Origin: Acerihabitans arboris
GTDB taxonomy: Bacteria; Pseudomonadota; Gammaproteobacteria; Enterobacterales; Enterobacteriaceae
Direction of reading: 5' to 3'
NCBI RefSeq assembly: GCF_010131535.1
Contig: NZ_WUBS01000001.1
Location: forward strand, 186,001-250,000
DNA: 64,000 bases
The notes under the pieces were generated by a model. The model did not search any database and was not told the origin of the DNA. It was given only the letters and a program-made list of their open reading frames with translations. Positions 45,406 through 54,262 of the stretch are shown here, in pieces. The translations under genes were made by a program, and so were the position numbers. Each line of letters starts with the position of its first letter. Positions within the stretch are counted from its first letter, which is position 1.

Positions 45406-46335
45406 TTATCCCATCACTCGCGCGCCGGTGGTGTCCAGGCGACAGATATGAACAAAACCTTCATCATTTTGCAGATAGTGCTGCTCCAGCCAGCCGGCCA
45501 GGCGCTGCGCGGTGTCGTCCCGATCGCAGACCGCAAACAGCGTCGGGCCCGAGCCGGAAATTCCGCAGGCCAGGGCGCCGATATTGGCCGCGGCCTGGCG
45601 CGCTTCGATAAACCCCGGCAGCAGCCTGGTACGGTAAGGCTCGGCAATCACGTCTTTCATCAGTTTTGCCGCCAGGGCCGGCTGCTGGGTATGGCTGGCA
45701 TGGATAAACCCGGCCAGGAAACGCCCATGGCTAATGCAATCCTGCCGGCGGTACTGGGCGGGCAAAATAGCCCGCGCCTCGGCGGTGGAGACCTTAATGC
45801 CCGGATAGGCCATCACCCACAGCCATTCGCTGAAACCGGGCACCTGCTGGCTGATAATGCTGTTTTCCTCCAGCATCAGCTGGATCCCGCCCAGGAAACA
45901 CGGCGCCACGTTGTCATAATGAACGCTGCCGGAAATACGCCCTTCCATTTCCCCCATCAGCGTCAGCATCTGGTTTTCATCCAGCGGATAATCGCAGTGG
46001 GCGTTCATCGCCACCAGCGCCGCCACGACGGAACAGGCGCTGGAGCCGAGGCCCGAGCCGATGGGCATATTCTTTTCCAGTCGCATGGCCACCGGGATGG
46101 TTTTGCCCACCGCCTGGCAAAAGCGTTCCCAGCATTGATAAACAATGTTCTGCTCGGTTTCGGCCGGCAGCTTGCCGGCAAAACGACCTTCATTGCGCAG
46201 GCTGAACTCCGCCGCCGCGTCAACCGTCACGCAGTCCCCGAGCAACGTACCGTCAACCGGCGATACCGCCGCGCCCAAGACATCAAAGCCGACACTGACA
46301 TTGCCGATTGACGCCGGCGCATACACCTTAACCAT
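45406..46335 (-). CDS. thrB: homoserine kinase ThrB
   Basis: GHMP-family kinase making O-phosphohomoserine. The product is 309 residues (E. coli 310). The ATP-binding loop is [17 protein letters not shown] (about 91-107), with a C-terminal GHMP motif in [12 protein letters not shown]. It begins one base after the thrA stop, so translation is coupled. Confidence 0.98.
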   Translation of the reverse strand: MVKVYAPASIGNVSVGFDVLGAAVSPVDGTLLGDCVTVDAAAEFSLRNEGRFAGKLPAETEQNIVYQCWERFCQAVGKTIPVAMRLEKNMPIGSGLGSSACSVVAALVAMNAHCDYPLDENQMLTLMGEMEGRISGSVHYDNVAPCFLGGIQLMLEENSIISQQVPGFSEWLWVMAYPGIKVSTAEARAILPAQYRRQDCISHGRFLAGFIHASHTQQPALAAKLMKDVIAEPYRTRLLPGFIEARQAAANIGALACGISGSGPTLFAVCDRDDTAQRLAGWLEQHYLQNDEGFVHICRLDTTGARVMG

Positions 46336-46336
46336 T

Positions 46337-48796
46337 TTAGACTCCCAGCTTCCATGACAGCGTGCGCAGAAGATCCGCGAATACGCCCGCGGCCGTCACA
46401 TCGTTACCGGCGCCGTAGCCGCGCAACACCAACGGCAGCGGTTGATAATAACGCGTATAAAACGCCAACGCGTTTTCGCCATCCTTCACTTTGTACAGCG
46501 GATCGTTACCGTCCACCGCTTCTATTTTAACCTGGCATTTGCCGTCCCCGATGCTGGCGACATAACGCAGCACCTGGCCCCGTTCCCGGGCAAGGGCGAC
46601 TTTAGAGGCGAAAGCGTCGTCCAGCCCCGGCAGCCGGGCCAGGAAAGACCCGGCATCGCCGTCGGCGCTAAAATCGGCGGGCAGCACCGGCTCCACGTCG
46701 ATATCGTCCAACTCCAGCTGATAGCCGGCCTCGCGGGCCAGAATCAGTAATTTACGCGCGACGTCCATCCCCGACAGGTCATCGCGCGGATCCGGCTCGG
46801 TATAGCCGAGATCCTTCGCCGCCAGGGTCGCCGCCGATAGCGACATGCCCTCGTCCAGCTTACCGAAAATAAATGACAGCGATCCGGAAAGGATACCGGA
46901 AAAACGCACCAGTTCATCACCGGCGTTTAACAGATTCTGTAAATTTTCGATAACCGGCAGGCCGGCGCCGACGTTGGTGTCGTATAAAAACTTACGCCGC
47001 GACCCGGCCGCCGCCGCGCGCATCTGCTGGTAATAGTGCATGGAGGCGGTATTGGCTTTCTTGTTAGGCGTCACCACGTGGAATCCGTCGGCCAAAAAGT
47101 CGGCGTACTGGTCGGCAACGGCCGCGCTGCTGGTGCAATCGACGATCACCGGATTAAGCAGATGATACTCTTTCACCAGGCGGATCAGGCGCCCCAGGTT
47201 GAACGGTTCCTTGGCCTCGGCCAGCTCCTCGCGCCAGGTCTCGAGCTTAATGCCGTGGACGCTGGTCAGCAGCGCCCGGGAATTGGCGATGCCGCAGACG
47301 CGTAGATCAATATGCTTCTCCTTCAGCCATTGGTGCTGGCGATGGATCTGCTCGATAAGCGCCCCGCCCACTCCGCCGGCACCGATGACAAACACTTCAA
47401 TCACCTGATCGGTATTAAACAGCATCTGATGCGCGACGCGCACCCCGGTAGTGGTGGTGTCATTATCCACCACCACTGAAATCGACCGTTCGGAAGAGCC
47501 CTGGGCGATGGCGATGATATTGATGTTGGCCCGCGCCAGGGCGGCGAACAGCTTGGCGGACAGGCCGCGCTGGGTGCGCATGCCGTCGCCGATAACCGAA
47601 ATAATCGCCAGCTTGGTCATGACGTCCAGCGGCTCCAGCAAGCCGTCCTTCAGTTCAAGATAGAACTCATCTTCCAACGCCTTGCGGGCGCCGTTCAGTT
47701 CATGGTGCGGCACGCAAAAGCTGATGCTGTATTCCGACGAGGATTGGGTAATCAACACGACCGAGCTGCCGGCGCGGGACATGGCGGCGAATACCCGCGC
47801 CGCCATGCCGATCATGCCCTTCATGCCCGGGCCAGAGACATTGATCATCGCCATATTGTTCAGATGGGTGATGCCTTTTACCGGATTAGCGCCGTCGGGA
47901 TCGCTCTGGCCGATAAGCGTGCCGGGGGCCTGGGGATTTTCGGTGTTTTTTATCAGGCAGGGGATCTGGAACTGGGCAATCGGGGCGATGGTGCGCGGGT
48001 GCAACACCTTGGCGCCGAAGTACGACAGCTCCATGGCCTCTTGATACGACATGGATTTCAATAACCGCGCGTCCGGTACCTGGCGGGGATCGCAGGTATA
48101 AACGCCGTCCACATCGGTCCAGATCTCGCAGCAATCGGCGCGCAGGCAGGCGGCCAGCACCGCCGCCGAGTAATCGGAGCCGTTGCGCCCCAGCACCACC
48201 AGTTCACCTTTATCGTTGCCGGCGGTGAATCCCGCCATCAGGATAACATGGTCGGCGGGAATGGCGGCGTCGTTGATACGGCGGGTGGACTCGACGATGT
48301 CCACGGTGGACTCCAGGTAGCTGCCCTGCGCCAACAGTTTTTCCACCGGATTGATTATCGTCACGGCAAAACCGCGGGCGATAAACACCGCGGCCATAAT
48401 AGCGATGGAGAGCTTTTCACCCCGGCAGATAATGGCGGCGTTGATACTGTCCGGACACTGCCTGAGCAAGGTTATGCCATGCAGCAGTTGCCTGAGCTGG
48501 GCGAATTCCTGATCCACCAGCTTACGCAGGCCGGCGTAGTCGAAACCGGGCTGGGCCTGTGCCAGGCCCAGCAGCAGCTCGGAGAAGATACGCTCGGCGT
48601 CATTCATGGCGGGCTGGATATCCAGGCCGCCCAACGTCCTCTCAATCATCGATACCAGGTGGTTGGTAATCTTGGCGGGCGCGGAAAGCACCGTGGCTAC
48701 CTGTCCCTGGCCTGTATTGCTTTCAATAATATCGGCAACACGGATAAAACGTTCCGCATTGGCAACCGAGGTACCACCGAATTTCAGTACTCGCAT
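46337..48796 (-). CDS. thrA: bifunctional aspartokinase I / homoserine dehydrogenase I ThrA
   Basis: Catalyses the first and third steps of threonine synthesis, feedback-inhibited by threonine. The product is 819 residues (E. coli 820). The aspartokinase domain starts with [17 protein letters not shown] and runs to about 300, followed by paired ACT domains (about 315-460). The homoserine dehydrogenase domain begins at [13 protein letters not shown] (about 465). AGGAG precedes the ATG. Expression is set by the upstream attenuator and leader peptide. Confidence 0.98.
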   Translation of the reverse strand: MRVLKFGGTSVANAERFIRVADIIESNTGQGQVATVLSAPAKITNHLVSMIERTLGGLDIQPAMNDAERIFSELLLGLAQAQPGFDYAGLRKLVDQEFAQLRQLLHGITLLRQCPDSINAAIICRGEKLSIAIMAAVFIARGFAVTIINPVEKLLAQGSYLESTVDIVESTRRINDAAIPADHVILMAGFTAGNDKGELVVLGRNGSDYSAAVLAACLRADCCEIWTDVDGVYTCDPRQVPDARLLKSMSYQEAMELSYFGAKVLHPRTIAPIAQFQIPCLIKNTENPQAPGTLIGQSDPDGANPVKGITHLNNMAMINVSGPGMKGMIGMAARVFAAMSRAGSSVVLITQSSSEYSISFCVPHHELNGARKALEDEFYLELKDGLLEPLDVMTKLAIISVIGDGMRTQRGLSAKLFAALARANINIIAIAQGSSERSISVVVDNDTTTTGVRVAHQMLFNTDQVIEVFVIGAGGVGGALIEQIHRQHQWLKEKHIDLRVCGIANSRALLTSVHGIKLETWREELAEAKEPFNLGRLIRLVKEYHLLNPVIVDCTSSAAVADQYADFLADGFHVVTPNKKANTASMHYYQQMRAAAAGSRRKFLYDTNVGAGLPVIENLQNLLNAGDELVRFSGILSGSLSFIFGKLDEGMSLSAATLAAKDLGYTEPDPRDDLSGMDVARKLLILAREAGYQLELDDIDVEPVLPADFSADGDAGSFLARLPGLDDAFASKVALARERGQVLRYVASIGDGKCQVKIEAVDGNDPLYKVKDGENALAFYTRYYQPLPLVLRGYGAGNDVTAAGVFADLLRTLSWKLGV

Positions 48797-48826
48797 CTCT
48801 TTTTTATCTCCTGGATTTAAGCTTAA

Positions 48827-48861
48827 AAAAAAGCCCGCACTGTTTAGGTGCGGGCTTTTTT
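48827..48861 (-). terminator. thr operon attenuator
   Basis: On the minus strand AAAAAAGCCCGCAC, loop CTAAACA and GTGCGGGCTTTTTT form the attenuator stem followed by a run of T. The 5' arm (AGCCCGCACC) can instead pair with GGTGCGGGCT at the 3' end of thrL. That gives the antiterminator used when the ribosome stalls at Thr/Ile codons. Confidence 0.95.
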
Positions 48862-48879
48862 CTGTTTATCCTGTATGCG

Positions 48880-48948
48880 TCAGCCCGCACCGCTACTTGT
48901 GGTATCGGTGGTGGTAATAATAATGGTGGTCAGGCTGATAAAACGCAT
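48880..48948 (-). CDS. thrL: thr operon leader peptide ThrL
   Basis: A 22-residue leader peptide. It begins MRFISL, has seven Thr and four Ile residues in a TTIIITTTDTT core, and ends SSGAG before TGA. E. coli ThrL is 21 residues with a similar Thr/Ile core and the same GAG end. Stalling on low threonyl- or isoleucyl-tRNA should favour the antiterminator. The Shine-Dalgarno is weak (GAG). Confidence 0.93.
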   Translation of the reverse strand: MRFISLTTIIITTTDTTSSGAG

Positions 48949-49140
48949 GTCTCAAATAATCTATATTATTTTTTAATGGCTTACTGGTAAAGCAATTGCC
49001 GCCAAAAGTCAACGTTATTTTATGTTTGCCTATTTTTTGCGCGGGCCGCCAAGGGCTATTTTTACGGGAATATTCTGCCATTAACAGGATATAAATAGCA
49101 AAAAAACCATCTTAGCCAGCATTAAACGCCGACCCGTTCG
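48949..49140 (-). promoter_or_regulatory. thr operon promoter region
   Basis: A 192-base AT-rich gap upstream of thrL and downstream of lasT. On the minus strand TTTACC and TAATAT are 17 bases apart and close to thrL, a plausible promoter. A TTGACT farther upstream has no good -10 partner. No gene is seen. Confidence 0.45.
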
Positions 49141-49842
49141 CTACTTATCGGCATTATTTACTGACAGGACTTTTTCAATATCCTGCAGCAGCGTATGCAG
49201 CATCGCCGTGTCCCGCTGGGTCGCCAAACCGAGCCGCTGGTGCAGCCATTCGCTTAACTTACGATCGTCGCTGACGCTCAATTGCGCCAGCAGCCGATCG
49301 AAACGCTGATGCAGCGCCGCCAGCTGTCCGGGCAGGGCCTGGGGATGTTCCCGCGCCACGACATGGTTAAGCGCCGCCAGTTGGTAACAATAGACCATCA
49401 CCGCCTGCCCGAGATTCAGCGAGGGATAACCGGACTGCATCGGCACGCCCGTCAGGATATCGGCCAACGCCAGTTCCTCGTTGGTTAAACCGGTATCTTC
49501 CCGGCCGAACACCAGCGCCGCCTGCTTAACCCATTGTTGTTTCTCCTGCATTTGCGGCAGCAGCTGCGCGGCGGTACAGTAATAGTGGAACCGGGCCCGA
49601 TGCCGGGCGGTGGTGGCCACCGTGAAATCCACATCCCGCAAGGCGTCTTCCAGCGTGTCGAAATGCGCGGCCCGATCGAGAATGTCGGTCGAGCCATGGG
49701 CCACCCGGGCGGCGGCAGGCATAAGATGGGCCTGGCTATCGACGATGCGCAGCGAGCCGAATCCCATGGTCTTCATGGCCCGGGCCGCGGCGCCGACATT
49801 CTCCGGCCTGGCCGGTGAAACAAGAATAACGTGTAGCTGCAT
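49141..49842 (-). CDS. yjtD: TrmH-family RNA methyltransferase LasT (YjtD)
   Basis: SpoU/TrmH-type SAM-dependent RNA 2'-O-methyltransferase related to TrmJ; its target is not established. The product is 233 residues (E. coli 228). SPOUT motifs are ILVSPARPENVGAAARAM near the N-terminus, LVFGREDTGLTNEE (motif 2) and YPSLNLGQAVMVYCYQLA (motif 3). I chose the ATG at 49842; one at 49866 adds eight unconserved residues. It lies between thrL and arcA as in E. coli. Confidence 0.92.
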   Translation of the reverse strand: MQLHVILVSPARPENVGAAARAMKTMGFGSLRIVDSQAHLMPAAARVAHGSTDILDRAAHFDTLEDALRDVDFTVATTARHRARFHYYCTAAQLLPQMQEKQQWVKQAALVFGREDTGLTNEELALADILTGVPMQSGYPSLNLGQAVMVYCYQLAALNHVVAREHPQALPGQLAALHQRFDRLLAQLSVSDDRKLSEWLHQRLGLATQRDTAMLHTLLQDIEKVLSVNNADK

Positions 49843-50094
49843 GAAGGGTCTCTTGATACGCGGCAAATTACGCCCGATCTTAACATTATTCCATCGCGGT
49901 TTCAGACTGCGGCGCGGCGGCTGAATCGATCGCGGCGGTATAACAAAAGCGCTTAAATACGCTGGTATATAAGGGATTTCCCTTAAATGCGCGTTGTCAC
50001 GGGCGTTAATTTGATATATGTCAGCAAAATGAAATTTTCTTACGTGGCAATTTCGTTTCGCGCTGTTATAGTGTTGTTAATAAGGGTAAGCTAT

Positions 50095-50136
50095 ATGGCA
50101 TTTGAGCTTGAGAAAAAGCGGTCAAAATCAGGTTAG
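50095..50136 (+). CDS. possible leader ORF 1 upstream of arcA (13 codons)
   Basis: ATG preceded by AAGGGTAAG at a workable distance encodes MAFELEKKRSKSG and a TAG stop. It is short and could be chance, but it lies in the predicted arcA leader. No family is known to me. Confidence 0.25.
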   Translation: MAFELEKKRSKSG

Positions 50137-50178
50137 CGGTGCCAAGGTTATCCGTAGTTAATCACCTGGAGCACGTTT

Positions 50179-50211
50179 ATGTACTTTAGCCTCATGGCTT
50201 GGGGGAGTTAG
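50179..50211 (+). CDS. possible leader ORF 2 upstream of arcA (10 codons)
   Basis: ATG placed after a clear TGGAG encodes MYFSLMAWGS and a TAG stop. The stop is followed by a C/G-rich stretch (TACCCCGGGCA). The good ribosome site makes translation plausible; function unknown. Confidence 0.3.
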   Translation: MYFSLMAWGS

Positions 50212-50294
50212 CGTCCTACCCCGGGCAATGTTGTAGATAACCGCGGCTTTTGTACTTCCTCTTCCAATTTTGTTAGTAATTTTAGGTAGCAAAC

Positions 50295-51011
50295 ATGCAG
50301 ACCCCGCACATTCTTATCGTTGAAGACGAGTCAGTTACCCGCAATACCCTCAAAAGCATTTTCGAAGCCGAGGGATACATGGTTCATGAAGCCACCGATG
50401 GCGCTGAGATGCATCAGATTCTGTCGGAAAACGACATTAACCTGGTCATCATGGACATTAACCTGCCGGGTAAAAATGGTTTACTGCTGGCGCGCGAATT
50501 ACGTGAGCATGCAAGCGTCGCGCTGATGTTCTTGACTGGCCGCGATAATGAAGTCGATAAAATCCTCGGTCTGGAAATCGGCGCCGATGATTATATTACC
50601 AAGCCGTTCAATCCACGCGAACTCACCATCCGTGCGCGCAACCTGCTGTCGCGCACCATGAATCTCGGCGGTGGCGGCGAAGAACGCAAGCTGGTGGAAA
50701 GCTATAAATTCAACGGCTGGGAGCTGGACATCAACAGCCGCTCGCTGTTAAGCCCGACCGGCGATCACTACAAGCTGCCGCGTAGCGAGTTCCGCGCCAT
50801 GCTGCACTTTTGTGAAAACCCCGGCAAAATCCAGTCGCGCGCCGAACTGCTGAAAAAAATGACCGGGCGTGAACTCAAGGCGCACGATCGCACCGTCGAT
50901 GTCACCATCCGCCGCATACGTAAGCATTTTGAATCCACCCCTGATACACCTGAAATCATCGCCACCATCCATGGTGAAGGTTACCGTTTCTGCGGCGATC
51001 TGGAAGAATAA
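50295..51011 (+). CDS. arcA: aerobic respiration control response regulator ArcA
   Basis: OmpR-family response regulator phosphorylated by ArcB when respiration is limited; represses aerobic pathway genes. The product is 238 residues, as in E. coli. The receiver domain has the acidic pocket (VEDE), phospho-acceptor D54 (VIMDINLPG), and the conserved Thr and Lys (FLTGRD, YITKPF). A C-terminal winged helix follows ([16 protein letters not shown]). Confidence 0.98.
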   Translation: MQTPHILIVEDESVTRNTLKSIFEAEGYMVHEATDGAEMHQILSENDINLVIMDINLPGKNGLLLARELREHASVALMFLTGRDNEVDKILGLEIGADDYITKPFNPRELTIRARNLLSRTMNLGGGGEERKLVESYKFNGWELDINSRSLLSPTGDHYKLPRSEFRAMLHFCENPGKIQSRAELLKKMTGRELKAHDRTVDVTIRRIRKHFESTPDTPEIIATIHGEGYRFCGDLEE

Positions 51012-51032
51012 CTTCCGCCTGGCCGATACCTG

Positions 51033-51063
51033 CCGGGTGCCGCTATGGCACCCGGTGTTGTTT
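51033..51063 (+). terminator. terminator of arcA
   Basis: CCGGGTGCC, loop GCTAT and GGCACCCGG form a 9-bp stem starting 22 bases after the arcA stop. It is followed by TGTTGTTT. Confidence 0.85.
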
Positions 51064-51106
51064 ATGACGCCGGTGTCGGGTAGCGACCGGTAGTCAATGG
51101 CGACGA

Positions 51107-51589
51107 TTATTCATGCTGGGTGGTCCAGGGGATAATCGGCACCGCGCTCAGGGCGTTTTTCGGCGACCCTTCCACTACCCGGTCCGAGTAGGACATATAG
51201 ACCAGCGCATTACGCTTCGCGTCATAAAAACGAACCACCTGCAGCCGCTTGAATACCAGCGATGTGCGTTTTTGGAATACCACGCTGCCGGTCTGTTTGC
51301 CGTTCTTGATTTTATCCGTCAGGGTGATGGGCCCGACCTGCTGGCAGGAGATGGCCGCGTCCGAGGTATCCTCGGCCAGCCCAAGGCCGCCCTTGATACC
51401 GCCGGTCTTGGCCCGGCTGAGATAGCAGGTGACATTCTGCACATCAGGATCGTCGAATGCTTCCACGACGATCTTGTGATCGGGACCAAAGAGTTTGAAT
51501 ACGGTGTCCACGGATCCGACTTCCTCGGAGCGGGCGGCGCCGGAGGCTAGCAGGCTTAAAAGCAACGCGGAAAACAACAGTTTATTCAT
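51107..51589 (-). CDS. creA: CreA family periplasmic protein
   Basis: Conserved secreted protein of unknown function. The product is 160 residues (E. coli 157), with a signal peptide of about 21 residues (cut near AARS-EE). The family blocks [29 protein letters not shown] and [12 protein letters not shown] are intact, including two cysteines that may pair. It sits between arcA and rob as in E. coli, but creBCD are not next to it here. Confidence 0.93.
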   Translation of the reverse strand: MNKLLFSALLLSLLASGAARSEEVGSVDTVFKLFGPDHKIVVEAFDDPDVQNVTCYLSRAKTGGIKGGLGLAEDTSDAAISCQQVGPITLTDKIKNGKQTGSVVFQKRTSLVFKRLQVVRFYDAKRNALVYMSYSDRVVEGSPKNALSAVPIIPWTTQHE

Positions 51590-51786
51590 TGAGGTAGCTT
51601 CTTTTCTGGTGACTGGTTTGCGGGTTGGCGAAGACCGCGAACGGACATCGCTGCCGGTGGTGAATGACTGCTATCATGGCAGGTATTAATTAGCTAATAA
51701 ATCTTTGACGGTCTAACTGCAAAAAAATTGCTATCATGCGTCAACTTTTGCTTCATCGTGCCCTAAACGCTTCTTGAGGATGATCT

Positions 51787-52656
51787 ATGGATCAAGCCGG
51801 TATAATTCGTGATCTGTTAAGCTGGCTGGAAGGACACCTGGACCAGCCGTTATCTTTGGACAATGTCGCCGCGAAAGCGGGTTATTCGAAATGGCATTTG
51901 CAACGCATGTTCAAAGAGGTGACAGGTCATGCCATCGGTGCGTATATCAGGGCCCGCAGATTGTCCAAAGCGGCCGTTGCATTGCGTCTCACCAGTCGGC
52001 CGATCCTGGATATTGCCCTGCAATATCGTTTCGATTCGCAACAAACCTTTACCCGGGCGTTTAAAAAACAGTTTGTCCAGACGCCGGCGTTATATCGGCG
52101 GGCGGAAGAGTGGGATTCCAACGGTATCCGTCCGCCGATCCGGTTGGAAAAATGGGATATGCCGCAGGCGAAATTTATTGTCCTGCCGCCGATGCAACTG
52201 GTCGGCCTGACGCAAAGCTATTCCTGTACCCTCGAGCAAATCACCTCCTTCCGTACTGAACTGCGCATCCAGTTCTGGCGCCAGTACCTGGGGGAGGCAA
52301 AAACCATTCCGCCGGTACTGTACGGCCTGAACCACTCGCGCCCCAACCAGGAAAAGGACGACGAGCAGGAGATCCTCTATACCACCGCCATCGAACCCCA
52401 CGACGTGCCCGAGAATGTACAAAACGGCCAGCCGATCGCGCTGGAGGGAGGCGATTACGCGCAGTTTATCTATAACGGTCCGTCGGACGGCTTGCAGAGC
52501 TTTATATTATCGTTGTACGGCACCTGCTTGCCCACGATGAAGATGACCCGTCGCCGGGGACATGATATCGAGCGCTTCTACCCGCTGGAGAAAGCGCCCG
52601 ACGCGCCGGTGCCGCATATCATCCGCTGCGAGTACCTGATACCGGTGCGGCGTTAA
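51787..52656 (+). CDS. rob: MarA/SoxS-like transcriptional activator Rob
   Basis: AraC-family activator of the mar/sox/rob regulon (efflux, solvent and antibiotic tolerance). The product is 289 residues, as in E. coli. Two helix-turn-helix motifs occupy the N-terminal 110 residues (VAAKAGYSKWHLQRMFKEVTG and IALQYRFDSQQTFTRAFKK), and a GyrI-like ligand-binding domain follows. Its last four bases overlap the end of convergent gpmB. Confidence 0.97.
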   Translation: MDQAGIIRDLLSWLEGHLDQPLSLDNVAAKAGYSKWHLQRMFKEVTGHAIGAYIRARRLSKAAVALRLTSRPILDIALQYRFDSQQTFTRAFKKQFVQTPALYRRAEEWDSNGIRPPIRLEKWDMPQAKFIVLPPMQLVGLTQSYSCTLEQITSFRTELRIQFWRQYLGEAKTIPPVLYGLNHSRPNQEKDDEQEILYTTAIEPHDVPENVQNGQPIALEGGDYAQFIYNGPSDGLQSFILSLYGTCLPTMKMTRRRGHDIERFYPLEKAPDAPVPHIIRCEYLIPVRR

Positions 52657-53300
52657 CGCTGGATTTCATCCAGCGCCGGCATATCCAGGTGCGACGTATC
52701 GCCGGCGGTCTCCACCACCCAACCGGGCGCCAGCCAGGGACTTTGCTGAAAATCCATACGTGAAAGCGAGCAGTTGCGCAAGCGCAGCCGGCGTTCGGCG
52801 TAGGGCGGCAGGCCCAGTACGGTACTGATCAAGCAGCCCAGCGCCATACCGTGGCTGACCAGCAGCGGTATGCTGCCGGCTGGCAGTTCCCGGCAGCTGT
52901 CCAACGACGCGCGCATGCGCAGCGACAGTTCGGTCATTGATTCGCCCTTGGGGATCCGGCCGTCGGGCGTACCGTTGACCAACTGCGCGCGCCAGCTCTC
53001 TTCTTCCAGTGTCAGCGTGTCGATGTCGCGCATTTCCAGCACGCCCATGTCCAGCTCACGCAGCCTGGGGTCCGACAGGACATCGCAGCCGCAGGCCCGG
53101 GCGATAATATCGGCGGTGTGCCGCGTACGGCCGAGGTCGCTGCTGATGATATGGGTAATGCCCATATGTTTAACGCGTTCAGCTACCTGTTGGGCCTGGC
53201 GCTGGCCTTTGGCGGTTAATGCGCTGTCTGATTGTCCCTGGATGCGGCGCAAGGCATTCCATTCTGTTTCGCCATGGCGAACAAGATAGACCTGTAACAT
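52653..53300 (-). CDS. gpmB: phosphoglycerate mutase-like histidine phosphatase GpmB
   Basis: Histidine-phosphatase family protein (E. coli GpmB/YtjC), 215 residues in both. The catalytic RHGETEWN motif is at the N-terminus and the second histidine is in VSHGMALG. Its role as a true glycolytic mutase is doubtful; phosphatase activity is more likely. It is divergent from yjjX with only 50 bases between them. Confidence 0.95.
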   Translation of the reverse strand: MLQVYLVRHGETEWNALRRIQGQSDSALTAKGQRQAQQVAERVKHMGITHIISSDLGRTRHTADIIARACGCDVLSDPRLRELDMGVLEMRDIDTLTLEEESWRAQLVNGTPDGRIPKGESMTELSLRMRASLDSCRELPAGSIPLLVSHGMALGCLISTVLGLPPYAERRLRLRNCSLSRMDFQQSPWLAPGWVVETAGDTSHLDMPALDEIQR

Positions 53301-53350
53301 GGTTTTTTTCCGTTATACTGCGTGAAAATGACTGGAGTGATAAAAACATT

Positions 53351-53881
53351 ATGTATTATGTGGTTGCTGCTACGACTAACCCGGCTAAAATCGATGCCAT
53401 TCTCCAGGCCTTTAACGATACCTATGGGACGGACAGTTGCCGGGTTGAGGGCATAGACGTCGACAGCGGCGTGCCTTCGCAGCCCATGGGCAATGTCGAA
53501 ACCCGCAGCGGCGCGCGTAATCGGGTTATGGCCGCACGTCAGGTATGTCCCGAGGCGGATTTCTGGGTCGGTGTCGAGGCGGGTATAGAAGATAATATGA
53601 CCTTTGCCTGGATGGTGATTGAAAATACACATTTACGCGGGGAATCACGCTCCGCCAGCTTAATATTACCAGAAAGTATATTACAGGGAATCATTGAAGG
53701 GCGGGAATTAGGCCAGGAAATGGCGAGATTGACCGGAATAATGGATATTAAGCGCCGGGGCGGCGCCATCGGCGTGTTTACCGCCGGCAGGCTGACCCGC
53801 AGCAGTGTTTATTATCAGGCGCTGTTGTTGGCGCTGGTTCCTTTTAATAACGCCATCTACCAGACCGGCCGCGGCGGTTAA
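53351..53881 (+). CDS. yjjX: inosine/xanthosine triphosphatase YjjX
   Basis: House-cleaning NTPase hydrolysing ITP and XTP. The product is 176 residues (E. coli 170). It shows the N-terminal [11 protein letters not shown] motif, the acidic WVGVEAGIE block, and [14 protein letters not shown]. The ATG at 53351 matches the family; the frame extends upstream through gpmB without conservation. It overlaps the convergent trpR by four bases. Confidence 0.95.
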   Translation: MYYVVAATTNPAKIDAILQAFNDTYGTDSCRVEGIDVDSGVPSQPMGNVETRSGARNRVMAARQVCPEADFWVGVEAGIEDNMTFAWMVIENTHLRGESRSASLILPESILQGIIEGRELGQEMARLTGIMDIKRRGGAIGVFTAGRLTRSSVYYQALLLALVPFNNAIYQTGRGG

Positions 53882-54207
53882 TCCGGCAAAGTCCGCAGGT
53901 GCTGCTCCAGCCACTGTTTTAATTCCGGCGACGCGGCCTTCAGGCTGTTCGAGCCGCGGGTGATAGTCGCGATACCGGTGCCAAGGGAGTTCTTCAGCTC
54001 GCGCTGGCTCATCTCGCCGTCCAGCAGCGCGCGGATAATACGTATCCGCGTGCCGATCGCTTCCCGCTCGTCGGCGGTCAGCATCAGCTGCAGCAGCGGC
54101 ACATGCAAACCATCGGTAAAGGCCTGTCCCAGGAGCGCGGCAAAATGCCGCCACTCCTGCTCGTGCCGTGGCGCATCGTCGGCAACGGAGGTGTGAATGT
54201 CATTCAT
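53878..54207 (-). CDS. trpR: trp operon repressor TrpR
   Basis: Tryptophan-activated repressor of trp, aroH, mtr and itself. The product is 109 residues (E. coli 108). The helix-turn-helix is [21 protein letters not shown] (core [17 protein letters not shown]) with the tryptophan-binding RIRIIRALL region before it. It follows slt on the same strand as in E. coli, with its own operator at 54219-54236. Confidence 0.96.
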   Translation of the reverse strand: MNDIHTSVADDAPRHEQEWRHFAALLGQAFTDGLHVPLLQLMLTADEREAIGTRIRIIRALLDGEMSQRELKNSLGTGIATITRGSNSLKAASPELKQWLEQHLRTLPD

Positions 54208-54218
54208 AATAGTCCGCC

Positions 54219-54236
54219 ATACCTGTTAACTAGTAC
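54219..54236 (-). promoter_or_regulatory. trp operator of trpR
   Basis: On the minus strand GTACTAGTTAACAGGTAT lies just upstream of the trpR start. It matches the E. coli operator core GTACTAGTTAACTAGTAC in the left half and centre, so autorepression is retained. Confidence 0.8.
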
Positions 54237-54262
54237 AGCAGTCTATCCTATTTCCCGCCGAT

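Larger units (their letters stand above)
49843..50294 (+). promoter_or_regulatory. arcA control region and long leader
   Basis: A 452-base gap between divergent yjtD and arcA. AAGGGATTTCCCTT (49971-49984) is a perfect palindrome. TTGATATATGTCAG (50011-50024) resembles an FNR site, and arcA is FNR-activated in E. coli. GTGGCA (50044-50049), a 17-base spacer and TATAGT (50067-50072) form a candidate promoter. This leaves a leader of about 215 bases containing two short reading frames (50095-50136 and 50179-50211). Confidence 0.6.

Noticed and set aside
48893-49081. 62-codon minus-strand frame overlapping thrL, with a Tyr/His-rich end
   Set aside because: The HHYYYHHRYHK tail is the thrL Thr/Ile codons read in another frame; thrL itself fits position, length and attenuator.
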